From positions 1-34,845 of the forward strand of contig JACUUX010000027.1 of assembly GCA_014859105.1 (NCBI GenBank): a stretch of DNA of 34,845 bases, read 5' to 3'. A program made the translations under genes and the position numbers. The notes beneath the pieces were generated by a model. That model had not been told where the DNA came from. It searched no databases and worked only from the letters and a program-made list of their open reading frames with translations. How positions within the stretch are numbered: position 1 is the stretch's first letter; the number at the start of each line of letters is the position of its first letter. This stretch comes from Nitrospirota bacterium (GTDB lineage Bacteria; Nitrospirota; Thermodesulfovibrionia; Thermodesulfovibrionales; SM23-35). Shown here piece by piece: positions 15,259-23,260 of the stretch.

Positions 15259-15506
15259 TTTTTCCTCCCTTTGAATTTGTAATATATATACTTTACCATA
15301 TCTATAAAAGTCAAGGATGCAAATTGCCTCATAAGAAAATTAAATGGAAAAGATCTCAGCTCAGCAAGATTCCTCATCTTATAAAAGTTTAGACATGCAA
15401 TGGTATGAAATAGAAGTAAATTTGCCTCTACCATATAGAAAATAGAAAATCGTTCGTACGGAAATCCGGCAAGGCAGTGAGCTACACTGAAGACAATATA
15501 TAGCAT
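15255..15506 (-). CDS. Doubtful 83-residue hypothetical ORF
   Basis: The ORF is open for 83 codons, rich in F/L/Y, and its TGA overlaps the ATG of the winged-helix gene. However it has no Shine-Dalgarno before its ATG, resembles nothing I know, and its last codons coincide with the strong ribosome-binding site of the next gene. I regard it as possible but weak. If it is not real, 15259-15590 is an AT-rich leader with no other visible content. Confidence 0.22.
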   Translation of the reverse strand: MLYIVFSVAHCLAGFPYERFSIFYMVEANLLLFHTIACLNFYKMRNLAELRSFPFNFLMRQFASLTFIDMVKYIYYKFKGRKK

Positions 15507-15590
15507 AATATAGCATAAAAATTATTGATTCCACTTTGACTTTTTTTGTTTTTTAATACAAAATTAGTGAACGACAAAAATTAATTTGCA

Positions 15591-15660
15591 TCCCCCTCAC
15601 CCTAACCCTCTCCCACCAGTGAAGAGGGCAAATCCCCTCTTGAGAGGGGTGCAGGGGTGT
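15591..15660. repeat. CCCTCAC / GAGAGGGG palindromic repeat block
   Basis: The block holds CCCCTCACCCTAACCCTCTC, AGTGAAGAGGG and the hairpin CCCCTCTTGAGAGGGG. It is the intergenic form of the repeats found inside the 448-residue gene, dsrN, mnmA and the DagK-like gene. It precedes the HEAT gene at 15750 by about 90 nt. Confidence 0.75.
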
Positions 15661-15749
15661 GTTGGCCTCCATTGACAGAAGGGGCTGTAGGGGAGATGAT
15701 GATTTATAACAACTTATCTAGTACGTTAACTGTAGTGAAGGAGTAAATA

Positions 15750-16826
15750 ATGAAAATTGGGATGTTATTTACAGAGACCCGCTGTCCATTCTGCGGGCAT
15801 GATATCGAGCAAAGTAAGGAACTGATGGAAAGAAAGCCTCGTGAGTTTCCCCTTGGTGTCTGTAACCATTGCGGAGCTGTCTATGCCTATGATGCTACAG
15901 GACACAACAGAGGGGCTGCCTTTGTTGAGGCCTTACTATTCGCCTGTAATTATGATGATTATCTTGCCTTTTCACTTACAGCAGGAGAGGACTATCTCGA
16001 TGCAATTGTAGAAAATTATGATCCTGTAACTCATAGTGTAATCCATAGAGGAGTTCTGGATGATAGAGCCATCAGAGGGATATTAATTTTTGTTAAACTT
16101 AACACAGAATTCCAGGAAGCCACCGGGGAAAAGGTTAAAGAAAAAATAAAGGTCGCACTTCCACTTTCTCTGCCTAAATTACGCTCGGAGAAGTTCTCCA
16201 GAGAAAAAGTACGTAAATATTTATCAGAAAACAGGTTTGAAGACATTATTGCCCTGTCAGAAGAAGACGCCCGGATAATTTCTGAACTTCATCGTATGCT
16301 TTATACCCCAGATATAAAGTTACGCTGGCGGATAATAGAACTATTAAGCGACGTGAGTGAAAAAATAGGAGAAAAAAGACCGGATGAAATAAGTAAGTTC
16401 TTGAATCGGTTATTAAACAATGCAGGAGATTCTGCTTCCTCAGCCTGGGGTGCCCTTGAGACTGTGGGAGCAATAATAAGCGCAAATCCAGATTTATTCG
16501 GTGAGTTTAGCCAACCCTTGATGTCCTTTTTTGCATACAAAAACTATTGGAATGAAGTCACATGGGCCATCGGGAAAATTGCAACAAAAAAACCGGATTT
16601 GGTTAAAAAAGCCTATCCCCTTCTTTGTTCTTTCATGAAAAATCCAGACCCTACTTTGCGAGGATATGCAGCATGGGCATTGGGTAATTTAGGGTATAAC
16701 GATGTAGCAGAAGAACTAAAAAAACTTGAATCAGATCATGAACAAATCCAGATTTTTAGAAATGGAAAATTAGAAAAGGTTACCGTTGCTCAATTGGCAA
16801 AAGAAGCAATTGAGAAGTTGAAATGA
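15750..16826 (+). CDS. Zinc-ribbon plus HEAT-repeat protein (DVU0298-like)
   Basis: 358 residues. The N terminus carries a two-knuckle zinc ribbon (CPFCGH near residue 13, CNHCG near residue 38). The C-terminal half, from about residue 150, is a HEAT-type helical array that aligns along its length with the 218-residue protein at 23261: KLRWRIIELL against KLRWPAIETF, AWGALETVGAII against WNAPQTIAEII, RGYAAWALGNLGY against LGLAAWAMGEVGY. Such proteins resemble the DVU0298 family of sulfate reducers. GGAG lies 9 nt before the ATG. It is transcribed opposite to the surrounding dsr genes, together with the 448-residue gene. Probably a scaffold or adaptor; function unknown. Confidence 0.75.
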   Translation: MKIGMLFTETRCPFCGHDIEQSKELMERKPREFPLGVCNHCGAVYAYDATGHNRGAAFVEALLFACNYDDYLAFSLTAGEDYLDAIVENYDPVTHSVIHRGVLDDRAIRGILIFVKLNTEFQEATGEKVKEKIKVALPLSLPKLRSEKFSREKVRKYLSENRFEDIIALSEEDARIISELHRMLYTPDIKLRWRIIELLSDVSEKIGEKRPDEISKFLNRLLNNAGDSASSAWGALETVGAIISANPDLFGEFSQPLMSFFAYKNYWNEVTWAIGKIATKKPDLVKKAYPLLCSFMKNPDPTLRGYAAWALGNLGYNDVAEELKKLESDHEQIQIFRNGKLEKVTVAQLAKEAIEKLK

Positions 16827-16863
16827 ATTGGACAACAAAGTACGCATTTGACCGACAGTTCAC

Positions 16864-18210
16864 ATGAAGCAGAACAGATCATTTATAAAATATCTTGTCT
16901 CATCTCCCTATGGTGATATCCCTGTAAATAAGAGGAAGTGGCATTTGCCATTAGAATACGATACTTTAAAGACTCCTTACAAAACATATTTCAACCTTAT
17001 AAGAGAATTCCTCGCCAGAGATGAATTAAAACTTCTCCTTGAAGCAGCCAGCAAAAAACTTGATCGGAAAATACATTTAAAGGAAGTTAATAAAATTAGC
17101 GTTCGCTCTGAAAAACACGGGTTTTTATACCATCCGGCAAGTATTGAAGTAATTCTCAAACAAGGTAAAGTAAACCCCGTTAGAAAGGGTCGGGCTTTAA
17201 ACGAGGTGGGGCTTTCTAACGGGGTAAAATTTGGTCTAAATGTGGCTATATCGGACGTTGGCAAGGATTGGTTAAGAGAAGAATCTTCTGTCCTCAAGCG
17301 TTTAAATACAAAATTTAACCTGCCATACTTACCAGAACCTTATCTTTTCAGCGAACTCAATAATATGTCATTCCTCCTCGAAGATTGGTTTGAGGGTTAC
17401 CATGAATTTCACATATCCAGAGACAAAGATGGTGCTCAAAGATTAAAACTCTGGGATTTTGATCATGGTTATAAATACCTCTCTTCTGAACAGAGCTTTG
17501 AACTATATAAACAGGCTTCTAAAATTTTAACCCTTTACTATAATTTTAAAGACTACAGTCAAATCCTCCACTGGCATCACGCAGCAGGGGATTTTGTAGT
17601 AAGAATGGGAGATGAAAATAATTCACCCTCCCCTAACCCCTCCCATCAAGGGAGGGGAAACAAAAGGGAGAACTCCTTTCGAGTTCGAGTGGTGGAAGAT
17701 AAAAGGGAAATTTTCCATCCAGGGAGAGGGCATCCAGCTTTAATTCCCTCTCCCCTTGCGGGAGAGGGCAAGGGTGAGGGGTATTTTCAAGATAAAATAG
17801 ACGTCCGCCTCACCACAGCGAGGCGGTATGAGCCACCGATGGTCTTTAGAAATAAAGACCCTGTCAATCCTTTCCTGGGACTATTCTCTTTCTTTTTAAA
17901 CTTGACCGTTAGAATGCGCATGGACAAACTAAATGGCACGGGTGAAGTGGCATGGGCAGACGATATCTGCCTTGAGGCTACCATAACAGGATTTCTCGAA
18001 GCACTGAAATTGAAGGAAGAATTAAAAAACTATATTGGTTCAGTAGAAGAGTTTTTGGGATTGTTAAAGTCCTTCGGAGAGGAAGAGCTTAAAATCACCT
18101 TTAACTCTATAATAGACTTATATACTGGAGAGGAATACTTTGCGGTATTAATAGAAAATTTAGAGGAACATGTAAGGAAACTATACGCTACTATCCAAAA
18201 TCTCCCTTAA
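16864..18210 (+). CDS. Unrecognised 448-residue protein with three in-frame repeat insertions
   Basis: I do not recognise a family with certainty. The pattern LPEPYLFSELN, FLLEDWFEGYHEFHIS, LWDFDHGY and ILHWHHAAGDFVVR recalls an aminoglycoside-phosphotransferase/kinase-like fold (hinge, then H-x-A-x-D catalytic loop), but this is weak. The C-terminal part (LGLFSFFLNLTVRMRMDKLNG) is well conserved-looking. Three repeats are built in at about residues 102-122 (NPVRKGRALNEVGLSNGVKF), 253-268 and 293-306, each reading through. There is no Shine-Dalgarno; instead a 14-codon mini-ORF (16823-16867) overlaps the HEAT gene stop and this ATG. The 3' end overlaps the convergent YkgJ-type gene by 20 nt. 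Removing the insertions leaves about 395 residues. Confidence 0.7.
   Translation: MKQNRSFIKYLVSSPYGDIPVNKRKWHLPLEYDTLKTPYKTYFNLIREFLARDELKLLLEAASKKLDRKIHLKEVNKISVRSEKHGFLYHPASIEVILKQGKVNPVRKGRALNEVGLSNGVKFGLNVAISDVGKDWLREESSVLKRLNTKFNLPYLPEPYLFSELNNMSFLLEDWFEGYHEFHISRDKDGAQRLKLWDFDHGYKYLSSEQSFELYKQASKILTLYYNFKDYSQILHWHHAAGDFVVRMGDENNSPSPNPSHQGRGNKRENSFRVRVVEDKREIFHPGRGHPALIPSPLAGEGKGEGYFQDKIDVRLTTARRYEPPMVFRNKDPVNPFLGLFSFFLNLTVRMRMDKLNGTGEVAWADDICLEATITGFLEALKLKEELKNYIGSVEEFLGLLKSFGEEELKITFNSIIDLYTGEEYFAVLIENLEEHVRKLYATIQNLP
17174..17225. repeat. 14-bp inverted repeat (ACCCCGTTAGAAAG) inside the 448-residue gene
   Basis: ACCCCGTTAGAAAG and CTTTCTAACGGGGT form a perfect 14-bp stem around a 24-nt loop. 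Read in frame it gives NPVRKGRALNEVGLSNGVKF. It looks like an inserted mobile palindrome. Confidence 0.85.
17622..17672. repeat. CCCCTCCC/GGGAGGGG repeat inside the 448-residue gene
   Basis: The core CCCCTCCCATCAAGGGAGGG plus G is a hairpin flanked by CCCTCCCCTAA. It reads in frame as SPSPNPSHQGRGNK. Confidence 0.75.
17743..17781. repeat. CCCTCTCCC/GGGAGAGGG repeat inside the 448-residue gene
   Basis: The hairpin CCCTCTCCCCTTGCGGGAGA plus GGG is followed by CAAGGGTGAGGGG. It reads in frame as IPSPLAGEGKGEG. Confidence 0.75.
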
Positions 18211-18838
18211 TAATTGCTTCAAAGGGCATTCTCAAAACCCTTGAGAGAGGCAACATGAGATTAGCTTTATTTAGTTTTACTATCGGCGTACCACCCACTG
18301 TCAAAAGCTCTCTGGAAAGCTTTACGAGCTCATTATACAATTTATCAAGCTTCACTGTTGGATAGGTTACTTTTTCCTGAAAACCAGAAACACCGCAGAC
18401 ATGGGATTTCTCCTTTTTCCCATCTTTCAGGCTGTAAGGTACTCCGTATATTCTACATATGATAGGGCGTTTTTCATAGAGAACACATTCTTTTCTATCC
18501 GTCAAAAAAGGACATCTTATCCTTTCTTTACCTAAACCATATACCTGCATCTGGGGTTTATTATCAAAAACCTGCAGCCTGTCTTTTGCTCTTAATATCT
18601 CATCATCTGCCTTTTCAGCCCTCCTCAGGACATCCCTCTTTATCTTTCTATCTAAATGGTTAAAATGATATCTCAAATGAGCTGCCTCTATAGGAAAAAC
18701 ACCAAAAACCGCATAGCAGCAATCGCAGCAACGGATTCTGCATTTAACGCTGAGGGGGTATTTTTCTGCGATTGATTTAAAAAGAATGTCAGCCTTCTGG
18801 GCAACAGTTGCATATTTAGAAAAAAGGTTATCGATCAT
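18191..18838 (-). CDS. YkgJ-family cysteine-cluster (Zn/Fe-binding) protein
   Basis: 215 residues with the family pattern: C-x3-C-C-x-C-C near residues 33-41 (CRIRCCDCCYAVFG), then CPFLTDRKECVLYEKRPIIC and RIYG. The cysteines could bind a metal or Fe-S centre. Related proteins sit near flagellar, methanogenesis and sulfur genes without a fixed function. It begins 3 nt beyond the TPR gene stop, so the two are probably cotranscribed downstream of dsrABD. Its 3' end overlaps the convergent 448-residue gene by 20 nt. Confidence 0.82.
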   Translation of the reverse strand: MIDNLFSKYATVAQKADILFKSIAEKYPLSVKCRIRCCDCCYAVFGVFPIEAAHLRYHFNHLDRKIKRDVLRRAEKADDEILRAKDRLQVFDNKPQMQVYGLGKERIRCPFLTDRKECVLYEKRPIICRIYGVPYSLKDGKKEKSHVCGVSGFQEKVTYPTVKLDKLYNELVKLSRELLTVGGTPIVKLNKANLMLPLSRVLRMPFEAIIKGDFG

Positions 18839-18841
18839 CCG

Positions 18842-19510
18842 CTACGTTTTTTCTCTCCCGACGTTTTTTGACAGTTTTTTCCTTACCTTTTTTCTGTGAG
18901 GTTCCAGAAGTTTTAAAAAATCGTGGTGTACTTCAAATCCTAATTCTACTGCCTTATCACAATATTGAACTGCCTTATAGAACTCTCCCTTTAAATAATA
19001 TACATTAGCAAGGTTATTGTAACCCAATGCAAAGTTTGGAGCAAATTCAATCATCTTTTTATTGATTTCGAGACTCTTTTCGATATCTCCTTTTTGAAGG
19101 TAGGCATTAGCAAGATTGCACATGGCCTGCACAATGTCTGGATTTAATTCTAACGACTTTTCGAGTGCATGGATGGCCTCTTCTGTCTTTCCCATTTGAA
19201 GATATGCAAACCCCAGATTTGAATACCCCCTCGCATATCTGGGTTCTATTTCTACAGCCCTCAGATTTGCTTTGACAACTTTTTCAAGATCACCTTCTTT
19301 GAAATAGATGTAACCCAGGTTAACAAAGGCCTCGAACATCCGTTCACCATCATCTATAGACTCTTCAAAGGCATCAATTGCCTCATCAAACCTTCCCTGA
19401 TTCATAAGAACAACCCCTAAGTTATATTTAGCGGTAGCACACCCTGGATTTTCAGCAAGCATTCGCTTCTGCTCATAGACAAATTGCTCAATATTTTTCG
19501 GCTCTTTCAC
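18842..19510 (-). CDS. TPR-repeat protein
   Basis: 222 residues made of about five to six tetratricopeptide repeats with regular W/L-G-Y/F-A-P positions (for example ATAKYNLGVVLMNQGRFDEA, ARGYSNLGFAYLQMGKTEEA, ALGYNNLANVYYLKGEFYKA). It is a protein-binding scaffold without signal peptide, thus cytoplasmic. It starts at GTG 19510 with GGGAGG upstream. It follows dsrD after about 300 nt that contain a hairpin and a repeat, and is followed at once by the YkgJ-type gene. Confidence 0.88.
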   Translation of the reverse strand: MKEPKNIEQFVYEQKRMLAENPGCATAKYNLGVVLMNQGRFDEAIDAFEESIDDGERMFEAFVNLGYIYFKEGDLEKVVKANLRAVEIEPRYARGYSNLGFAYLQMGKTEEAIHALEKSLELNPDIVQAMCNLANAYLQKGDIEKSLEINKKMIEFAPNFALGYNNLANVYYLKGEFYKAVQYCDKAVELGFEVHHDFLKLLEPHRKKVRKKLSKNVGREKT

Positions 19511-19574
19511 GAAAAATCCTCCCTCTCTTTTAACAGTTATTTTACTAATAAATTCATAAATAAGGCAACATGCA

Positions 19575-19611
19575 TGTCATTTCAGAAGGATTCTGGACGA
19601 GCCAGAATGAC
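19575..19611. repeat. GTCATTTCAGAAGGATTCTGG...CCAGAATGAC repeat
   Basis: A member of the GTCATTCC palindrome family in the 19511-19813 gap. Its right half ATTCTGGACGAGCCAGAATG is a clean inverted repeat. Confidence 0.75.
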
Positions 19612-19774
19612 AAAAAATTACAAAAGGTTGCAGACAGATCCCCAATAATCAAGGACAAGCCGCAATGAATGAAACGGATAAGGATGCCGTTTTACTTATG
19701 AACTCCTCAATAACAATCTATCAAGGAGGGGGTATAAAAAAGTGATATAGATTTTCTACAAATAATAGAATCAT

Positions 19775-19799
19775 GGTGGCTGTTTTTTTACCAGCCACC
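19775..19799. terminator. Hairpin after dsrD
   Basis: GGTGGCTG pairs with CAGCCACC around TTTTTTTAC. The T-run (GGATTTTTTATC) lies on the plus side and the A/T tract on the minus side. Its position 15 nt past the dsrD stop suggests transcript termination or 3'-end protection of dsrD. Confidence 0.6.
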
Positions 19800-19813
19800 G
19801 GATTTTTTATCAC

Positions 19814-20068
19814 TTATTCAGTCTGAGTTCCTGATTCTTCTGATGATATACCTCTTCCTTTTAACCCGTACATTGTGGTGCTACCAGTCGAGAAGTACTC
19901 TACGGCACCCTCGCTCACCAGTTCGGTTGCTGCCTTCTTCACCTCAGATCCTGTAGCATCTGGAATGGTCTTTTTCACACCAGAAACCATATCTTTGAAA
20001 TAGACCTTGGTCTTTGCACCCTTTGATAGATATTCAATTAAAGCCTTCTTAATTTCCTCCGTTCCCAT
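19814..20068 (-). CDS. dsrD: DsrD, winged-helix activator of DsrAB
   Basis: 84 residues with the DsrD signature: KTKVYFKDMVSG near the N terminus and VEYFSTGSTTMYGLKGRG in the wing. DsrD is known as a small winged-helix protein encoded after dsrAB in sulfite/sulfate reducers and has been reported to stimulate DsrAB activity. Its presence marks a reductive Dsr. AGGAGTGAG lies before the ATG. A strong hairpin and a repeat stand in the 265-nt gap from dsrB. Confidence 0.95.
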   Translation of the reverse strand: MGTEEIKKALIEYLSKGAKTKVYFKDMVSGVKKTIPDATGSEVKKAATELVSEGAVEYFSTGSTTMYGLKGRGISSEESGTQTE

Positions 20069-20175
20069 AGCTTCTCACTCCTTTCATGATCTACGATTCA
20101 TGATTTACGATTAATTTACAGTACAGTAGCATATCAAAAAATACTTGTCAATGGTGCGTAAAAAAAGAGATACTT

Positions 20176-20255
20176 CATCCCGACTCATGCCGGGATTCAT
20201 ATGACCGGCTGGAGATTTGTCATTATGAGCGTAGCAAAGAATCTCCTTTTGGAGA
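20176..20255. repeat. TCCCGACTCATGCCGGGA / GTCATTATGAGCG repeat
   Basis: An inverted repeat (TCCCGACTCATGCCGGGA) is followed by GGAGATTTGTCATTATGAGC and AAGAATCTCCTTTT, which form a second imperfect hairpin. It fills the dsrB-dsrD spacer with the hairpin at 20291. Confidence 0.7.
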
Positions 20256-20290
20256 ATCAGCAAAATATAGAAAGTGAATCAAATCAAAGT

Positions 20291-20319
20291 CCCGTCAGGT
20301 CTAAAGCCTGACGGGACAA
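20291..20319 (-). terminator. Strong hairpin between dsrB and dsrD
   Basis: GTCCCGTCAGG pairs perfectly with CCTGACGGGAC around a 7-nt loop, followed on the minus strand by TTTGATTTGATTC. It stands about 15 nt after the dsrB stop. It is a good intrinsic terminator or attenuator and would reduce read-through from dsrAB into dsrD. Confidence 0.75.
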
Positions 20320-20333
20320 GTGATTTTTATTTT

Positions 20334-21512
20334 TTATATACCATCTACCGCCCTGGATACTGCCCAGGCATGTTCTGTGAATTTAAATTGCATTGATGTC
20401 CGATAGGTATCATAAGCCAGACGATAGTCATCAAGCAGATGCCATGTGAAGGGAAGCTCCGTTTTCTCAAAGAATCTCTCCCAACCAATACGCGCGGCCC
20501 AGTCGCCTAACCTTTCATACTTATTTGCATCTTTTGCATAAACATCTACTATCTTCTTAACTACATCACAAACCTCTGGCCAGCGAGGAGTAGTATTGGG
20601 TAAGATGGGAACAACTATCTTTGAGAACTTTGGGTGTGTTACGCGACTTGATATTTTCCCACCAACGAGAATACTTACGCCATCTCCTTCTTTGTCTGCT
20701 AAGGGCACTGCCGCACACATGGTGTAACAGTTCCCGCAGAACATACACTTTTCCTCGTTGATTTTGACACTTCTTTTTCCTTCAGGCGAGGTTACAGGCT
20801 TTATTGCATATAGTGGACAGGCAGCAACTACGAGCGGGATTTCACACATCTTTCCTATATGATCATCATCAACAATTGGCGGTTTGCGGTGATAACCGAG
20901 AAGGGCAATATCAGAGCAGTGCACAGCCCCGCACATGTTGAGACAACATGCCATAGAGACCCTGAGTTTTGCCGGTAATTTCATTTCCTTAAAATGGTCG
21001 AAAAGAGCGTCAGCCACAGACTTCACTAATCCAGAGGCATCGGTAGCAGGGGTATGGCAGTGAAACCACCCCTGGGTGTGCACGATAGCGGTTATACCCA
21101 TCCCTGTACCGCCTGTAGGAAATCTATAAGAACCTCCGGAATGTTTCCTGCTATCTAAGTCCTTCTTTAATGCCTTCGCCTTTTCTTCACTGTCTGTTAT
21201 AAATTCAGCGTTATTTCTTGTTGTCCATCTCATATACCCACCGCAATACTTGTCAGCGATGTCACACATCTCACGAACATTCTCCACAGACACTAACCTC
21301 GGTTGACCAACTCTCACTGTATAGGCCTTATCACCCGTTTCTGAGACATGCATTATCAAACCGGGCTCCAAAATCCTGTGAGATGCCCACTTCCCGTAAT
21401 TCTTTCTGATAACGGGTGGTAAAAACTGCTGATAATTAGGTGGACCAATATCAGTAATCCTGTTCTCTTGCGGCTTTTTGGGGTCATAATAACCTAATCT
21501 AGCTCTCGACAT
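20334..21512 (-). CDS. dsrB: Dissimilatory sulfite reductase beta subunit
   Basis: 392 residues. The siroheme-[4Fe-4S] binding region ([12 protein letters not shown], then MACCLNMCG near residue 190) is followed by an inserted ferredoxin domain (ACPLYAI and [11 protein letters not shown] near residues 232 and 256-266) and the C-terminal sulfite-reductase half. With DsrA it forms the alpha2beta2 enzyme that reduces sulfite with DsrC as co-substrate. AAAGGAGGT precedes the ATG. dsrA ends 24 nt upstream. Confidence 0.97.
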   Translation of the reverse strand: MSRARLGYYDPKKPQENRITDIGPPNYQQFLPPVIRKNYGKWASHRILEPGLIMHVSETGDKAYTVRVGQPRLVSVENVREMCDIADKYCGGYMRWTTRNNAEFITDSEEKAKALKKDLDSRKHSGGSYRFPTGGTGMGITAIVHTQGWFHCHTPATDASGLVKSVADALFDHFKEMKLPAKLRVSMACCLNMCGAVHCSDIALLGYHRKPPIVDDDHIGKMCEIPLVVAACPLYAIKPVTSPEGKRSVKINEEKCMFCGNCYTMCAAVPLADKEGDGVSILVGGKISSRVTHPKFSKIVVPILPNTTPRWPEVCDVVKKIVDVYAKDANKYERLGDWAARIGWERFFEKTELPFTWHLLDDYRLAYDTYRTSMQFKFTEHAWAVSRAVDGI

Positions 21513-21536
21513 AATATACCTCCTTTATAATATCTA

Positions 21537-22982
21537 TCATAGTGGATGCTTCTTCCTGTAGTCCTTGATATCCCTCTTCCATCCTCCGGGAACCTCAGAC
21601 TCTTTAAAGAACATGTACGGATTAGAACGAGGCTCTCTTATGCTCTGAGGCATAACAGGGATGCCGAGCACATCTGTAATAAAAGTCTTAAGACCAAATC
21701 TTTGAATGCACTCACCGAGACGTTCACGGTTTTTGCCTTCTTCCATCCACCAATCCTGGACCTTCCTTGTAACCTCTTTAAGGTTATCATAAGGCTTCTT
21801 TACATACATAAATGGTATGGTCACCAGTGACATCTGTGCACCTTCTAATATAGGCGCCTTTGCCCCGAAGAGGAGGGTAATACCTGTATCTACACCCGGC
21901 CTCAATGCCTCAGGCATGACATCAATACAGTGCATGCAACGGGTGCATTCAGGGTTGTTAATAGTGAGCTTATTTCCATCCCAGCGCATACACTGGGTGG
22001 GACAGAGATCGATAACTTCCTTCTGAATGTCGAAGGGTCCCCAATCCCTGCCTGCGAATGCACCTCCATCGGGTGGAATCTTACCAGCAACATACTCCTT
22101 TACAGCCTCCTGATCAATCCTGATATCATCCTTCCATGTGCCTATATGGGATTGATCGGCACGAGCTATAGCGGCAACACAGTCATTTGGGCATCCGGAA
22201 AATTTAAACTTGTATTTATATGGGAATGCAGGCCTGTGTAACTCATCCTGGAAGCTCATGGTCATGTCATAACACATATCAAGGGTATCGAAACAGGCCC
22301 ACTCACACCTTGCCATACCAAGGCAATCTGAAGGTGTACGGAGGTTGGAACCCGAGCCACCTATATCGCCACCCATGTCATGGGTCAGGTCAAAAAATAT
22401 AGGTTCCAATTGTTCTGTAAAAGTACCCAGAAAAATAGTGTCACCTGTTGAGCCATGCATGTTCATTATTCCACTTCCCCGGTATTCGCAAATATCACAT
22501 AATCCCCTGAGATAATCAGTGTTATAAAAATGGCCACCCGGCTGATTGATTCTTACAGTGTGGAAATGAGCAATGGACGGAAATTTGTCTTGCTGATCAG
22601 AATAACGGCCTATAACTCCACCTCCATAGCCAAGGACTCCAATAATGCCGCCATGTTTCCAGTGAGTTTCTTTATTTATGTAAGAGAGTTCAACCTGTCC
22701 TAAAAGGTCTTCGCAGCACTCCACAGGTAGCATCAAATTATCCTGCCCGAGCTTCTTCCTGTGTAGTGCCTCTCTTTTGACATCGCTAAAACAACTGGGC
22801 CACGGACCTTTTTCCAGTTCATCCATCTGCGGGGTAGCATGTTTGATTTTAAAGGCCTTCAGTTCTTCTTCAGTATAAGCAGCTTTTTTCAGCTCCTCTT
22901 CGGTAAAAATCCTTATGTCGTTGTAAGTCCTGTGCTCTTTCTCTTCCTTGTCCCATAAATGCTCTTGTCCTTCAGCTGCCAT
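21537..22982 (-). CDS. dsrA: Dissimilatory sulfite reductase alpha subunit
   Basis: 481 residues. The siroheme-[4Fe-4S] site C-x5-C (Cys220/Cys226, CLGMARC) and C-x3-C (Cys264/Cys268, SGCPNDC) is intact, followed by a ferredoxin domain (LCPTQC near residue 327, CTRCMHC near residue 346). The N-terminal extension of about 50 charged residues makes it longer than the typical 420-440. AAGGAGGTA lies before the ATG. It is the first gene of dsrABD, with a promoter 160-185 nt upstream. Confidence 0.97.
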   Translation of the reverse strand: MAAEGQEHLWDKEEKEHRTYNDIRIFTEEELKKAAYTEEELKAFKIKHATPQMDELEKGPWPSCFSDVKREALHRKKLGQDNLMLPVECCEDLLGQVELSYINKETHWKHGGIIGVLGYGGGVIGRYSDQQDKFPSIAHFHTVRINQPGGHFYNTDYLRGLCDICEYRGSGIMNMHGSTGDTIFLGTFTEQLEPIFFDLTHDMGGDIGGSGSNLRTPSDCLGMARCEWACFDTLDMCYDMTMSFQDELHRPAFPYKYKFKFSGCPNDCVAAIARADQSHIGTWKDDIRIDQEAVKEYVAGKIPPDGGAFAGRDWGPFDIQKEVIDLCPTQCMRWDGNKLTINNPECTRCMHCIDVMPEALRPGVDTGITLLFGAKAPILEGAQMSLVTIPFMYVKKPYDNLKEVTRKVQDWWMEEGKNRERLGECIQRFGLKTFITDVLGIPVMPQSIREPRSNPYMFFKESEVPGGWKRDIKDYRKKHPL

Positions 22983-23138
22983 TATCTTACCTCCTTTCTA
23001 AATCTTCTGTTATGCTTGTTAATGTTTACTTGCTACAGTAAGTCTATTTTTCACCCCCTTCCTCTATATTTGATTTTAATGAAAAAAAATGTTGAAAATA
23101 AACTGCTATTTTCAAAAAAATTCTTAGAAAAGTGTTTA

Positions 23139-23167
23139 ATAATAATCAACTCGTGTTCTTTTGTCAA
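23139..23167 (-). promoter_or_regulatory. dsrA: Candidate sigma70 promoter of dsrABD
   Basis: On the minus strand TTGACA (23167-23162) and TATTAT (23144-23139) are spaced by exactly 17 nt. Transcription would start near 23132 and give a leader of about 150 nt before dsrA. The stretch 22983-23260 contains no gene. Confidence 0.6.
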
Positions 23168-23260
23168 GTAGAGAATATTAATAAAAATATTAGATAAATT
23201 GATTGTTTTCTGATATATAAGAGAAATAAAATTTTAATTGTAAAGTAACTTAGTAATGCT

